Made by a program: the position numbers and the translations under genes | Shown: positions 57,174 to 64,000 of the stretch, one piece after another | Numbering within the stretch: position 1 is the stretch's first letter | Layout: the number at the start of each line of letters is the position of its first letter | The notes under the pieces: generated by a model | The model's database searches: none | What the model saw: the letters and a program-made list of their open reading frames with translations, nothing else | What the model was told of the DNA's origin: nothing | Source: Serratia entomophila | Lineage (GTDB): Bacteria > Pseudomonadota > Gammaproteobacteria > Enterobacterales > Enterobacteriaceae | DNA length: 64,000 bases | Assembly: GCF_021462285.1 (NCBI RefSeq) | Contig: NZ_CP082787.1 | Location: 2,852,001-2,916,000 of the forward strand | Direction of reading: 5' to 3'

Positions 57174-60100
57174 TGGGTTTTCTCCTGCTGGCTGCCCTGC
57201 GCGTAGTCGTTGCCTTCGCCGTCTAACCAATCGATATTGTTCATCTTGCGCACCACCACGAACTCATCGCGGTTGGAGCCGACGGTGCCGTAGTAGTTGA
57301 AGCCGTAGGCCAGCTGCGCGTAACCGCCGATCATGTGGGTCGGTTTCGGGCAGGCGCGGGTCACCGAGTTATGGATGCCGCCGCGCTGGCTGGTGATTTC
57401 CGAGCCGGGAATATTCACGATGCGCTCCTGGGCGTGGTACATCATGGTCATGCCGGCCGGGATACGTTGGCTGACCACCGCCCGCGCCGTCAGCGCGCCG
57501 TTGGCGTTGAAGGCTTCGATCCAGTCGTTGTCCGCAATGCCCAGATCTTTGGCGTCGTCTTCGCTCAGCCAGACGATCGGCCCGCCGCGCGACAGGGTCA
57601 GCATCAGCAGGTTGTCGCTGTAGGTGGAGTGGATACCCCACTTCTGATGCGGCGTCAGGAAGTTCAGCGCTTTCTCTTTGTTGCCGTTCGGCTTGCTGTT
57701 CAGCAACGGCTGCGCAGCGCGGGTGTCGATCGGCGGCCGGTACGCCAGCAGGCTTTCGCCGAAAGCGCGCATCCATTCGTGATCCTGATACAGCTGCTGA
57801 CGGCCGCTGAGGGTGCGCCAGGGGATCAGCTCATGCACGTTGGTGTAGCAGGCGTTGTAGGACACATGTTCGTCTTCCAGCCCGGACCAGGTGGGGCTGG
57901 AAATGATTTTGCGCGGTTGGGCCTGGATATCGCGGAAGCGAATTTTTTCGTCTTCCTTGTTCAGCGCCAGATGACGATGATCGCGCCCGGTGATGTTGCT
58001 CAGCGCCTCCCAGGCTTTCACCGCCACCTGGCCGTTGGTTTCCGGCGCCAGCGACAGGATCACTTCCGCCGCATCGATGGCGCTGTCAATCTTCGGCCGC
58101 CCCGCCGCCGGGCCGTCGGCCTTCACGTAGTTCAGCCGTTTCAGGAAGTCGATCTCGGTCTGGGTGTTCCAACTGATGCCTTTACCGCCATTGCCCAGCT
58201 TGTCCAGCAGCGGGCCAAGCGAGGTGAAGCGTTCGTAGGTCGCCGGGTAGTCGCGTTCCACCGCAATGATGTGCGGCGCGGTTTTGCCGGGAATCAGGTC
58301 GCATTCGCCCTTTTTCCAATCCTGCACGCCGTAAGGCTGCGCCAGCTCGGCGGCGGAGTCGTGTTGGATAGGCAGGGTCACCACGTCGGTTTCCTGGCCC
58401 AAATGGCCGACGCAGACGTCGGAGAACGCCTTGGCGATGCCCTTGTAAATCTCCCAGTCGCTCTTTGAATCCCAGGCCGGATCGACCGCCGCCGACAGCG
58501 GGTGAATAAACGGATGCATGTCCGAGGTATTCATGTCGTCTTTTTCGTACCAGGTGGCGGTCGGCAGCACGATGTCGGAATACAGACAGGTGCTGGACAT
58601 GCGGAAGTCGAGCGTCACCACCAGATCCAGCTTGCCTTCGCCGCCCCGTTCGCGCCATTCCACCTCTTCCGGCATCACGCCGCCCTGCTGGCCGAGATCC
58701 TTGCCCTGAATGCCGTGCTCGGTGCCCAGCAGGTATTTGAGCATGTACTCATGGCCCTTGCCGGAGGAGCCCAGCAGGTTGGAGCGCCAGACGAACAGGT
58801 TGCGCGGGAAGTTCTGCGGGTTATCAGGCTGCTCGGCGGCGAAGCCCAGCGCGCCCGACTTCAGGCTGTCGACGGTGAACGCCACCGGCGTCTGGCCGGC
58901 GGCTTTGGCCTGCGCCGCCAGGTGCAGCGGGTTGGTGCCCAGCTGCGGCGCCGACGGCAGCCAGCCCATGCGCTCGGCGCGCACGTTAAGGTCGATCAGG
59001 CTGCCGCTGAAGCGCGATTTATCCGCCAGCGGCGACAGCAGTTCATCGGTACCGACGGTTTCGTAACGCCACTGGCTGGCGTGGTTGTAGAAGAACGACG
59101 TGCTGTTCATATGACGCGGCGGACGCTGCCAGTCGAGGCCGAACGCCAGCGGCAACCAGCCGGTTTGCGGCCGCAGCTTTTCCTGGCCGACGTAGTGCGC
59201 CCAGCCGCCACCGCTTTGGCCGACGCAGCCGCAGAAGATCAGCATGTTGATCAGCCCGCGGTAGGTCATATCCATATGGTACCAGTGGTTGACGCCTGCG
59301 CCGACGATGATCATCGAGCGGCCGCGGGTTTTCTCGGCGTTTTCCGCGAACTCACGGGCGATGCGGATGATATTGTGGCGCGATACGCCGGTGATCTGCT
59401 CGGCCCAGGCCGGCGTATAGGCCTTGACGTCATCGTAGCTCTCGGCGCAGTTGGCGTCGTTCAGGCCGCGTTCCAGGCCGTAGTTGGCCAGCGTCAGATC
59501 ATAGACGCTGGTCACCAACGCCTCGCGGCCGTCCGCCAGGCGCAGGCGTTTTACCGGCAGCTTGTGCAACAGGATCTCTTCCAGCGCGACGCTGTTGACA
59601 TGTTCGCCTTCGGCGCCGCCGCTCTTGATGCCGCCGAAATACGGGAAGCCCACTTCGGCCACCTCGTCATGGCTGCCCAGCAGGCTCAGCTGCAGCTCGA
59701 CGTCCTGCCGGTCTTTGCCTTCGCGCTGCTCGAGGTTCCACTTGCCCTTTTCGCCCCAGCGAAAACCGATGGAGCCCTGCGGCACCACCGGTTCGCCGCT
59801 GCACCGATCGATAGCGACGGTTTTCCACTGCGGATTATTTTCTTGCCCCAGGCCGTCCACCAGATCGGCGGCGCGCAGCAGGCGACCGGCGACGTAGTAC
59901 CCACCTTCACGCGGCTCCAGCAACACCAGCATCGGCATGTCGGTATAGCGGCGCACATAGTCGCGGAAGTAGCTCACCTCGCGGTCGAGGTGGAACTCTT
60001 TCAGCATCACGTGGCCCATCGCCAGCGCCATCGCGCTGTCGGTGCCCTGCTTGGGGTTCAGCCAGTGGTCGCACAGCTTGGCGACCTCGGCGTAATCCGG

Positions 60101-60946
60101 CGTCACCGCCACGGTTTTGGTGCCCTTGTAACGCACCTCGGTGAAGAAGTGGGCGTCCGGCGTGCGCGTCTGCGGCACGTTGGACCCCCAGGCGATAATG
60201 TAGGACGAGTTGTACCAGTCGGCGGACTCCGGCACGTCGGTCTGTTCGCCCCAGGTCATCGGCGAAGCCGGCGGCAGGTCGCAGTACCAGTCGTAGAAGC
60301 TCAGGCAGGCGCCGCCGATCAGCGACAGATAGCGCGCGCCGGCGGCGTAGGACACCATCGACATCGCCGGGATCGGCGAGAAACCGATAATGCGGTCGGG
60401 GCCGAAGGTTTTGGCGGTATAAACGTTGGAAGCGGCGATCAGTTCGTTGACCTCCTGCCAGCTGGAGCGCACAAAGCCGCCGCGGCCGCGCGCCACTTTA
60501 TAGCTTTTGGCTTTTTCAGGATCGCTGACGATAGACCCCCAGGCGTCGACCGGATCGCTGTGCTGCGCCCTGGCTTCGCGCCATAGCTTGAGCAGGCGCT
60601 TGCGCATCAGCGGATATTTCAGCCGGTTGGCGCTGTAGAGGTACCAGGAATAGCTGGCGCCGCGCGGGCAGCCGCGCGGCTCGTGGTTAGGCAGGTCCGG
60701 ACGGGTTCGCGGGTAGTCGGTCTGTTGGGTTTCCCAGGTCACCAGGCCGTTTTTTACGTAAATCTTCCAGCTGCAGGAGCCGGTGCAGTTCACGCCATGG
60801 GTGGACCGCACCACCTTATCGTGCTGCCAGCGGCTGCGGTAGCCGTCTTCCCAGTCGCGGTTGGTGTTCAGCGTCTGGCCGTGTTCGCCAGAAAAAGGCT
60901 CCGCCAGCTGCTTGAAATAGCGGAAACGGTCTAAAAATTTGCTCAT
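57170..60946 (-). CDS. narG: Respiratory nitrate reductase alpha subunit NarG
   Basis: 1258-residue catalytic subunit, cytoplasmic face of the membrane, reducing nitrate to nitrite at a molybdenum bis-MGD centre (E. coli NarG is 1247). The unusual FS0 cluster motif H-x3-C-x3-C appears as HGVNCTGSC (about 50), with the remaining Cys in EPRGCPRGASYSW (about 93). The Mo-ligand region YNSSYIIAWGSNVPQTR (about 222-238) is kept. ATG 60946 follows AGGAGCC. First gene of narGHJI under an FNR box. The closely related narZ has the same layout; the FNR box and operon favour narG. Confidence 0.97.
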   Translation of the reverse strand: MSKFLDRFRYFKQLAEPFSGEHGQTLNTNRDWEDGYRSRWQHDKVVRSTHGVNCTGSCSWKIYVKNGLVTWETQQTDYPRTRPDLPNHEPRGCPRGASYSWYLYSANRLKYPLMRKRLLKLWREARAQHSDPVDAWGSIVSDPEKAKSYKVARGRGGFVRSSWQEVNELIAASNVYTAKTFGPDRIIGFSPIPAMSMVSYAAGARYLSLIGGACLSFYDWYCDLPPASPMTWGEQTDVPESADWYNSSYIIAWGSNVPQTRTPDAHFFTEVRYKGTKTVAVTPDYAEVAKLCDHWLNPKQGTDSAMALAMGHVMLKEFHLDREVSYFRDYVRRYTDMPMLVLLEPREGGYYVAGRLLRAADLVDGLGQENNPQWKTVAIDRCSGEPVVPQGSIGFRWGEKGKWNLEQREGKDRQDVELQLSLLGSHDEVAEVGFPYFGGIKSGGAEGEHVNSVALEEILLHKLPVKRLRLADGREALVTSVYDLTLANYGLERGLNDANCAESYDDVKAYTPAWAEQITGVSRHNIIRIAREFAENAEKTRGRSMIIVGAGVNHWYHMDMTYRGLINMLIFCGCVGQSGGGWAHYVGQEKLRPQTGWLPLAFGLDWQRPPRHMNSTSFFYNHASQWRYETVGTDELLSPLADKSRFSGSLIDLNVRAERMGWLPSAPQLGTNPLHLAAQAKAAGQTPVAFTVDSLKSGALGFAAEQPDNPQNFPRNLFVWRSNLLGSSGKGHEYMLKYLLGTEHGIQGKDLGQQGGVMPEEVEWRERGGEGKLDLVVTLDFRMSSTCLYSDIVLPTATWYEKDDMNTSDMHPFIHPLSAAVDPAWDSKSDWEIYKGIAKAFSDVCVGHLGQETDVVTLPIQHDSAAELAQPYGVQDWKKGECDLIPGKTAPHIIAVERDYPATYERFTSLGPLLDKLGNGGKGISWNTQTEIDFLKRLNYVKADGPAAGRPKIDSAIDAAEVILSLAPETNGQVAVKAWEALSNITGRDHRHLALNKEDEKIRFRDIQAQPRKIISSPTWSGLEDEHVSYNACYTNVHELIPWRTLSGRQQLYQDHEWMRAFGESLLAYRPPIDTRAAQPLLNSKPNGNKEKALNFLTPHQKWGIHSTYSDNLLMLTLSRGGPIVWLSEDDAKDLGIADNDWIEAFNANGALTARAVVSQRIPAGMTMMYHAQERIVNIPGSEITSQRGGIHNSVTRACPKPTHMIGGYAQLAYGFNYYGTVGSNRDEFVVVRKMNNIDWLDGEGNDYAQGSQQEKTQ

Positions 60947-61031
60947 CCGGAAGGCTCCTGAAGGCTCTTGTCGTTATAAGAAGACATGCTCAATCTGCAG
61001 CCAAGCCTACTGAGGGCGGTGCGGCGGCAAT

Positions 61032-61045
61032 TTGATTGCGATCAA
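61032..61045 (-). promoter_or_regulatory. FNR box of narGHJI
   Basis: TTGAT-TGCG-ATCAA is a perfect match to the FNR consensus. Its centre lies 41.5 bases upstream of a start predicted near 60997, and a TAGGCT at 61004-61009 sits at the -10 position, the class II FNR arrangement. Confidence 0.85.
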
Positions 61046-61203
61046 GAGAAAGCGGGAGGCGAGATGGGCCGGCCGGGGGAAGTACCACCAAAGTATAGGA
61101 TTGGGGGTTTAAGTTAATGCGTTGAAATTAAACATTAATTTACATTTAAACCGAAGAGGGGGGACGAGATGAACGGCGGATGGGGTATTTGGGGGTAGAG
61201 CAC

Positions 61204-61226
61204 GTGCGGGGAGTGACTCCCCGCAC
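61204..61226 (-). terminator. GC hairpin downstream of the beta-helix gene
   Basis: GTGCGGGGAG-TGA-CTCCCCGCAC is a perfect 10-base-pair stem about 100 bases after the beta-helix stop, without a T-run. It may end that transcript before the narG promoter. Confidence 0.5.
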
Positions 61227-61326
61227 CACATTCACAGGTTGCGATTGAGGTAATAGCGATTGTCGACCGCTATTGGTAATGACATCCCTCTATTGCACAT
61301 TGAGCAGGCTGTAATTGGCGCATCGC

Positions 61327-63045
61327 TCAAATATCTGCGATATACCAGTCGCGGTGGTCGTCATCCTGATAAATGCCGTTACACCAAAAATCCAGACAAA
61401 TCATTCTTTTCGTCAGCGCCAACCCCGCTTCGAATTTGATGCGATATTCGATCACTTGCGCATCCCCACGGCCCCTATCCTGGCGCCGAATCGATGTCGC
61501 CTCGGTCAGGGAACCCAGGCGCAACACATTCTGGCTTTTGGCATCGTCGATCCCTTGCGGGTAGTCGTAACTGGTACTGAACTGCAGAGTACCGGTTTTC
61601 TCCGCGGCCAGGTTGCCGCTGGCTTGCAAGGCGAATACCCGGATTTCGGCCGCCAGCATGCGCCCGCTCTCCAGGCCGCTATGCAGCAAGCCCGCACGCA
61701 GCACCAACTCTTGCCTGTGCGGATCGATCACCGTCATCCCTTTGCAATGTCGCACCTGCGGGTATCCGCCGATGCCTAAGCCCGGGCCACCGGGGCGCTT
61801 GCTGTCATCGCCAATGCACAAGCCGTCAAGCGTTACCCCCGACGGCGTCGACTGGGTCAGCTGCGCCCCTGCGGCCAGGTTGAATTGCGGATCGTTTATC
61901 AGGACGCCTGCACCGTTGCCCGATAAAAAGTGGACCGGCCGGGCCAACGCGAGCCTCGGGCTGTTAAACACGCAGGCGCCTCCGCTGCCGGCAGGGGTTT
62001 TAACAATAAAACGCAGGTTGCTATCGTCGCCCTGAACGCAGGCCGAAAAGGCATTCCATACCAGGGAAGCGCCGGGCGACGTGCCGAGTTGTGTGAGGTC
62101 AATCACTTGCTCATCGGTGCAACGCGCGGCGCTGCAGCTGTTCATGGTGATGCCGTTGCAGTTTCCGGCAATGTAAGGCGTACCCACATCGTCTGCGGCG
62201 GCATTGGCAATGCTGCTGCAGGCAAACGGCTGCGCGCTCTTAACCGGCTCGTACGCGTCATCCAGCGCAAACCCCAGGTAATACCCTTTGCTGCATTTCC
62301 ACACATAGGGCGAGCCAACGTGCGTGCTGGCCCCCTGAATGCAACAGGCGTGGATACAGTTGCGGAACACTTCCCGGGTTAAAAAGCTGTTCCACTGGTG
62401 CGTGGCGCGGCCCACCTTCCAGCCGCGATAACAAACCCCTTCGATGCTTAAATGCTCACAGCCTGCATTTTGCACGTGTAAACCGACGCCAAACGTCGTT
62501 TTATTGTTTCTGAGCTCCAGGTTTTTCAACGCCAGCCCGCGGAAAAAGCCGCCGGAAAAGTAAAACCCCTGTTTCTCGGTATTGAAAACAATGACCGCGC
62601 CGTCATCGTTGGTGCCTTCAATGGTAATACCCAACTGTTGTCCGGTGACCAACGGCGTGAGATCGACGCCATCAGCCAGGAACAGCTGGCCGCTGAAAAC
62701 AAGGTGTTTACAGGCGCGATGCGCATTCATAAATGCCCTACGGTCGTCCGACACCCCATCCAGCCTGGCGCCGAACCAACGGTAGTCTCCAGGCGCTGCG
62801 GCGTTGAACATGCGTTTCCAACGCTTGCCTTGGTGCGTAACAAGTATGCTGCCGCCGTCATCGCGGCTGGTCATATCGGTGTGATCGTAATAAAAGTCAC
62901 CGCCGCCGTCTTTGCCGTCGGCGTAATAAGACGCAACGGCGATCCGTTGCCCCGGGAACGCCGGTTCCGTGGTTCTTAACGCCGCGATGCTCGGGCAGTT
63001 CGTCACCGGTTCTGCGCTCGTAGAAGTGGCGAAAATGGTCATCAT
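61327..63045 (-). CDS. Right-handed beta-helix protein, tailspike/polysaccharide depolymerase-like
   Basis: 572 residues. The N-terminal region (GQRIAVASYYADGKDGGGDFYY, then GKRWKRMFN and YRWFGARLDGVSDDRRAFMNAH at about 85-110) has the layout of phage tailspikes and capsule depolymerases that precede a pectate-lyase-like beta-helix. Long repeats of short strands follow (e.g. LALKNLELRNNKTTFGVGLHVQNAG). No signal peptide and no phage head-binding domain. Start at ATG 63045 behind AAGGAC; TTG 63063 is less likely. Catalytic residues cannot be located by eye. Upstream partner: the ATP-grasp gene, 66 bases away on the same strand. Confidence 0.7.
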   Translation of the reverse strand: MMTIFATSTSAEPVTNCPSIAALRTTEPAFPGQRIAVASYYADGKDGGGDFYYDHTDMTSRDDGGSILVTHQGKRWKRMFNAAAPGDYRWFGARLDGVSDDRRAFMNAHRACKHLVFSGQLFLADGVDLTPLVTGQQLGITIEGTNDDGAVIVFNTEKQGFYFSGGFFRGLALKNLELRNNKTTFGVGLHVQNAGCEHLSIEGVCYRGWKVGRATHQWNSFLTREVFRNCIHACCIQGASTHVGSPYVWKCSKGYYLGFALDDAYEPVKSAQPFACSSIANAAADDVGTPYIAGNCNGITMNSCSAARCTDEQVIDLTQLGTSPGASLVWNAFSACVQGDDSNLRFIVKTPAGSGGACVFNSPRLALARPVHFLSGNGAGVLINDPQFNLAAGAQLTQSTPSGVTLDGLCIGDDSKRPGGPGLGIGGYPQVRHCKGMTVIDPHRQELVLRAGLLHSGLESGRMLAAEIRVFALQASGNLAAEKTGTLQFSTSYDYPQGIDDAKSQNVLRLGSLTEATSIRRQDRGRGDAQVIEYRIKFEAGLALTKRMICLDFWCNGIYQDDDHRDWYIADI

Positions 63046-63111
63046 CGTGATGTCCTTATGCAATAACAGGGAAACGCTTCCGAAGAAACCGGCTAATCCC
63101 CGTAGCGGTAA

Positions 63112-63963
63112 TTACTCGTTGAAATAACTGCCCCACTCTTTTTCCACGCTTTTTGGCATGAAATGACAGAACCCGGCGCCAGGCGTAAACGTCAGCTCGC
63201 CAAAGTAAATTCGCCCTTCCACCTGATAGAAATCAACGCGCACGTATGAAAACTGCCTGGCGGTCAACTCTGCCAAACGGATCATTTCGTCTAATTTTTC
63301 TGGGCGACTGGCCGGCGTGAGGCTATTTTCCGTCATCCCCATGCGGATATTGGTTCTATTCCAACTGACATCGAACACGTCTCGACGGTGCTCGCCAAAG
63401 CGCTGATAATCCACCTGAATGAAGATGCAGATGTTCCCGTCACGATTAAAACAATGAAATTTAATATCGTTCGGTATTTCCCCATTATCCAACAGCAATC
63501 GCTCCGCCATAATTTGCGGAACAATATCCTGATAATGTTTTTCGCGGTATTGATAATAAAAATTGGCATTCAGCCAACTGGAAGAGAGATCGTACAACTC
63601 ACCATAGCTGACCTGGTTTTTGTCAAACACCAATTTATTGTACCCGCTGCCGTGGTTGGCCTTCAGTACAAAAGAATCAGGCAGACTCTGATACATCTCA
63701 TAGGTGAGTTCCTTGCCATGAGCATAGAGTTCGACCAGATACTCCTCTCCCCACAGCCCGGCGATAAACTCTCTGACTTTGTATTTATCCGACAGCGTAG
63801 TGTATATTTTTCTCGGGTAAACTTTGCGCCGCATTATCTTTTCATTAAAGCAGGTTGGGTGAGAAAGATGGGGGATCCTTTTAAAATGCATTGCGTACTT
63901 CACTTGATGATATAAGGCATCCGGAACGTGCTTATATAGACGCTTAACAAGATTGTACAACAT
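63112..63963 (-). CDS. TupA-like ATP-grasp protein
   Basis: 283 residues resembling the TupA-like ATP-grasp family found in capsule, teichuronopeptide and O-antigen loci. Segments FNEKIMRRKVYPRK (about 42-55), SDKYKVREFI, FVLKANHGSGYNKLVFDK (about 100-117, nucleotide-binding loop) and DFYQVEGRIYFGELTFTPGAGF (about 245-266, metal-binding end) fit the family. It would join an amino acid or similar group to a glycan, as inferred for relatives. ATG 63963 follows AAGGA at 6 bases; the ATG at 63969 overlaps that site. More of this locus probably lies right of the window. Confidence 0.8.
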   Translation of the reverse strand: MLYNLVKRLYKHVPDALYHQVKYAMHFKRIPHLSHPTCFNEKIMRRKVYPRKIYTTLSDKYKVREFIAGLWGEEYLVELYAHGKELTYEMYQSLPDSFVLKANHGSGYNKLVFDKNQVSYGELYDLSSSWLNANFYYQYREKHYQDIVPQIMAERLLLDNGEIPNDIKFHCFNRDGNICIFIQVDYQRFGEHRRDVFDVSWNRTNIRMGMTENSLTPASRPEKLDEMIRLAELTARQFSYVRVDFYQVEGRIYFGELTFTPGAGFCHFMPKSVEKEWGSYFNE

Positions 63964-64000
63964 AATCATTCCTTAACTTGCAGAAAAAAGGGTAGGTAAA

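Larger units (their letters stand above)
60947..61326. other. narG promoter region
   Basis: 380 bases. An FNR box (61032-61045), a matching -10 candidate TAGGCT on the minus strand (61004-61009) and a GC hairpin (61204-61226) are visible. NarL heptamers (TACYYMT) were not traced with confidence. narK and narXL, adjacent to narG in E. coli, are not here. Confidence 0.6.

Noticed and set aside
58502..60586. 694-codon + strand frame
   Set aside because: Antisense to narG, which is certain; no domain or binding site.

Overview
The window reads as chromosome of a Serratia species, most likely of the S. marcescens group. The basis is inference from protein content: high-GC enterobacterial genes, an E. 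coli-like order yoaD-yoaE-manXYZ-yobD-mntP-rlmA and cspC-yobF-yebO-mgrB-yobH, a chromosomal FosA, a pirin, an EstA-type autotransporter esterase and a complete astCADBE operon. No tRNA, rRNA or CRISPR array was seen.

Layout. 1-1302 is the end of an IS4-family insertion sequence cut by the window edge. 1.5-11.7 kb is a conserved block: c-di-GMP phosphodiesterase, YoaE with a coupled leader ORF, the mannose PTS ManXYZ, YobD, the Mn exporter MntP behind a yybP-ykoY riboswitch, RlmA, a PgeF-like protein, CspC and YobF. At 11.7-16.9 kb accessory genes (MBL hydrolase, small membrane protein, aromatic amino acid permease, two phage-like proteins, FosA) separate yobF from yebO-mgrB-yobH, which are adjacent in E. 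coli. 17.5-23.9 kb holds small genes: YobH, a YecF-like protein, YccJ, an AraC regulator, DUF1304, pirin, Kbp, YebW, an AT-rich acyltransferase and four unannotated small membrane ORFs. 24.3-32.1 kb has a porin and the arginine succinyltransferase operon with candidate sigma-54 and ArgR sites.

32.8-45.9 kb carries a GDXG esterase, a five-gene peptide/nickel-type ABC importer, an autotransporter esterase, a YdcR-like MocR regulator and a CioAB-type cytochrome bd operon with a DUF2474 subunit. 46.0-54.0 kb is the most unusual region: eight leftward genes, every junction overlapping by 4-8 bases, encoding a ketoacyl synthase III, an OleD-like reductase, an MBL hydrolase, an F390-synthetase/LuxE-like adenylating enzyme, a PAP2 protein, a sterol-desaturase-type hydroxylase and two tandem fatty acid desaturases. 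It looks like a dedicated pathway for an unknown lipid. 54.2-60.9 kb is narGHJI with a perfect FNR box upstream. 61.3-64 kb holds a tailspike-like beta-helix protein and a TupA-like ATP-grasp protein.

How the genes work together: three sections are clear metabolic units (mannose uptake; arginine to glutamate plus succinate; nitrate respiration). The lipid operon sits directly downstream of narGHJI on the same strand and converges on the bd oxidase operon. Its desaturases and hydroxylase need oxygen if they act like their families.
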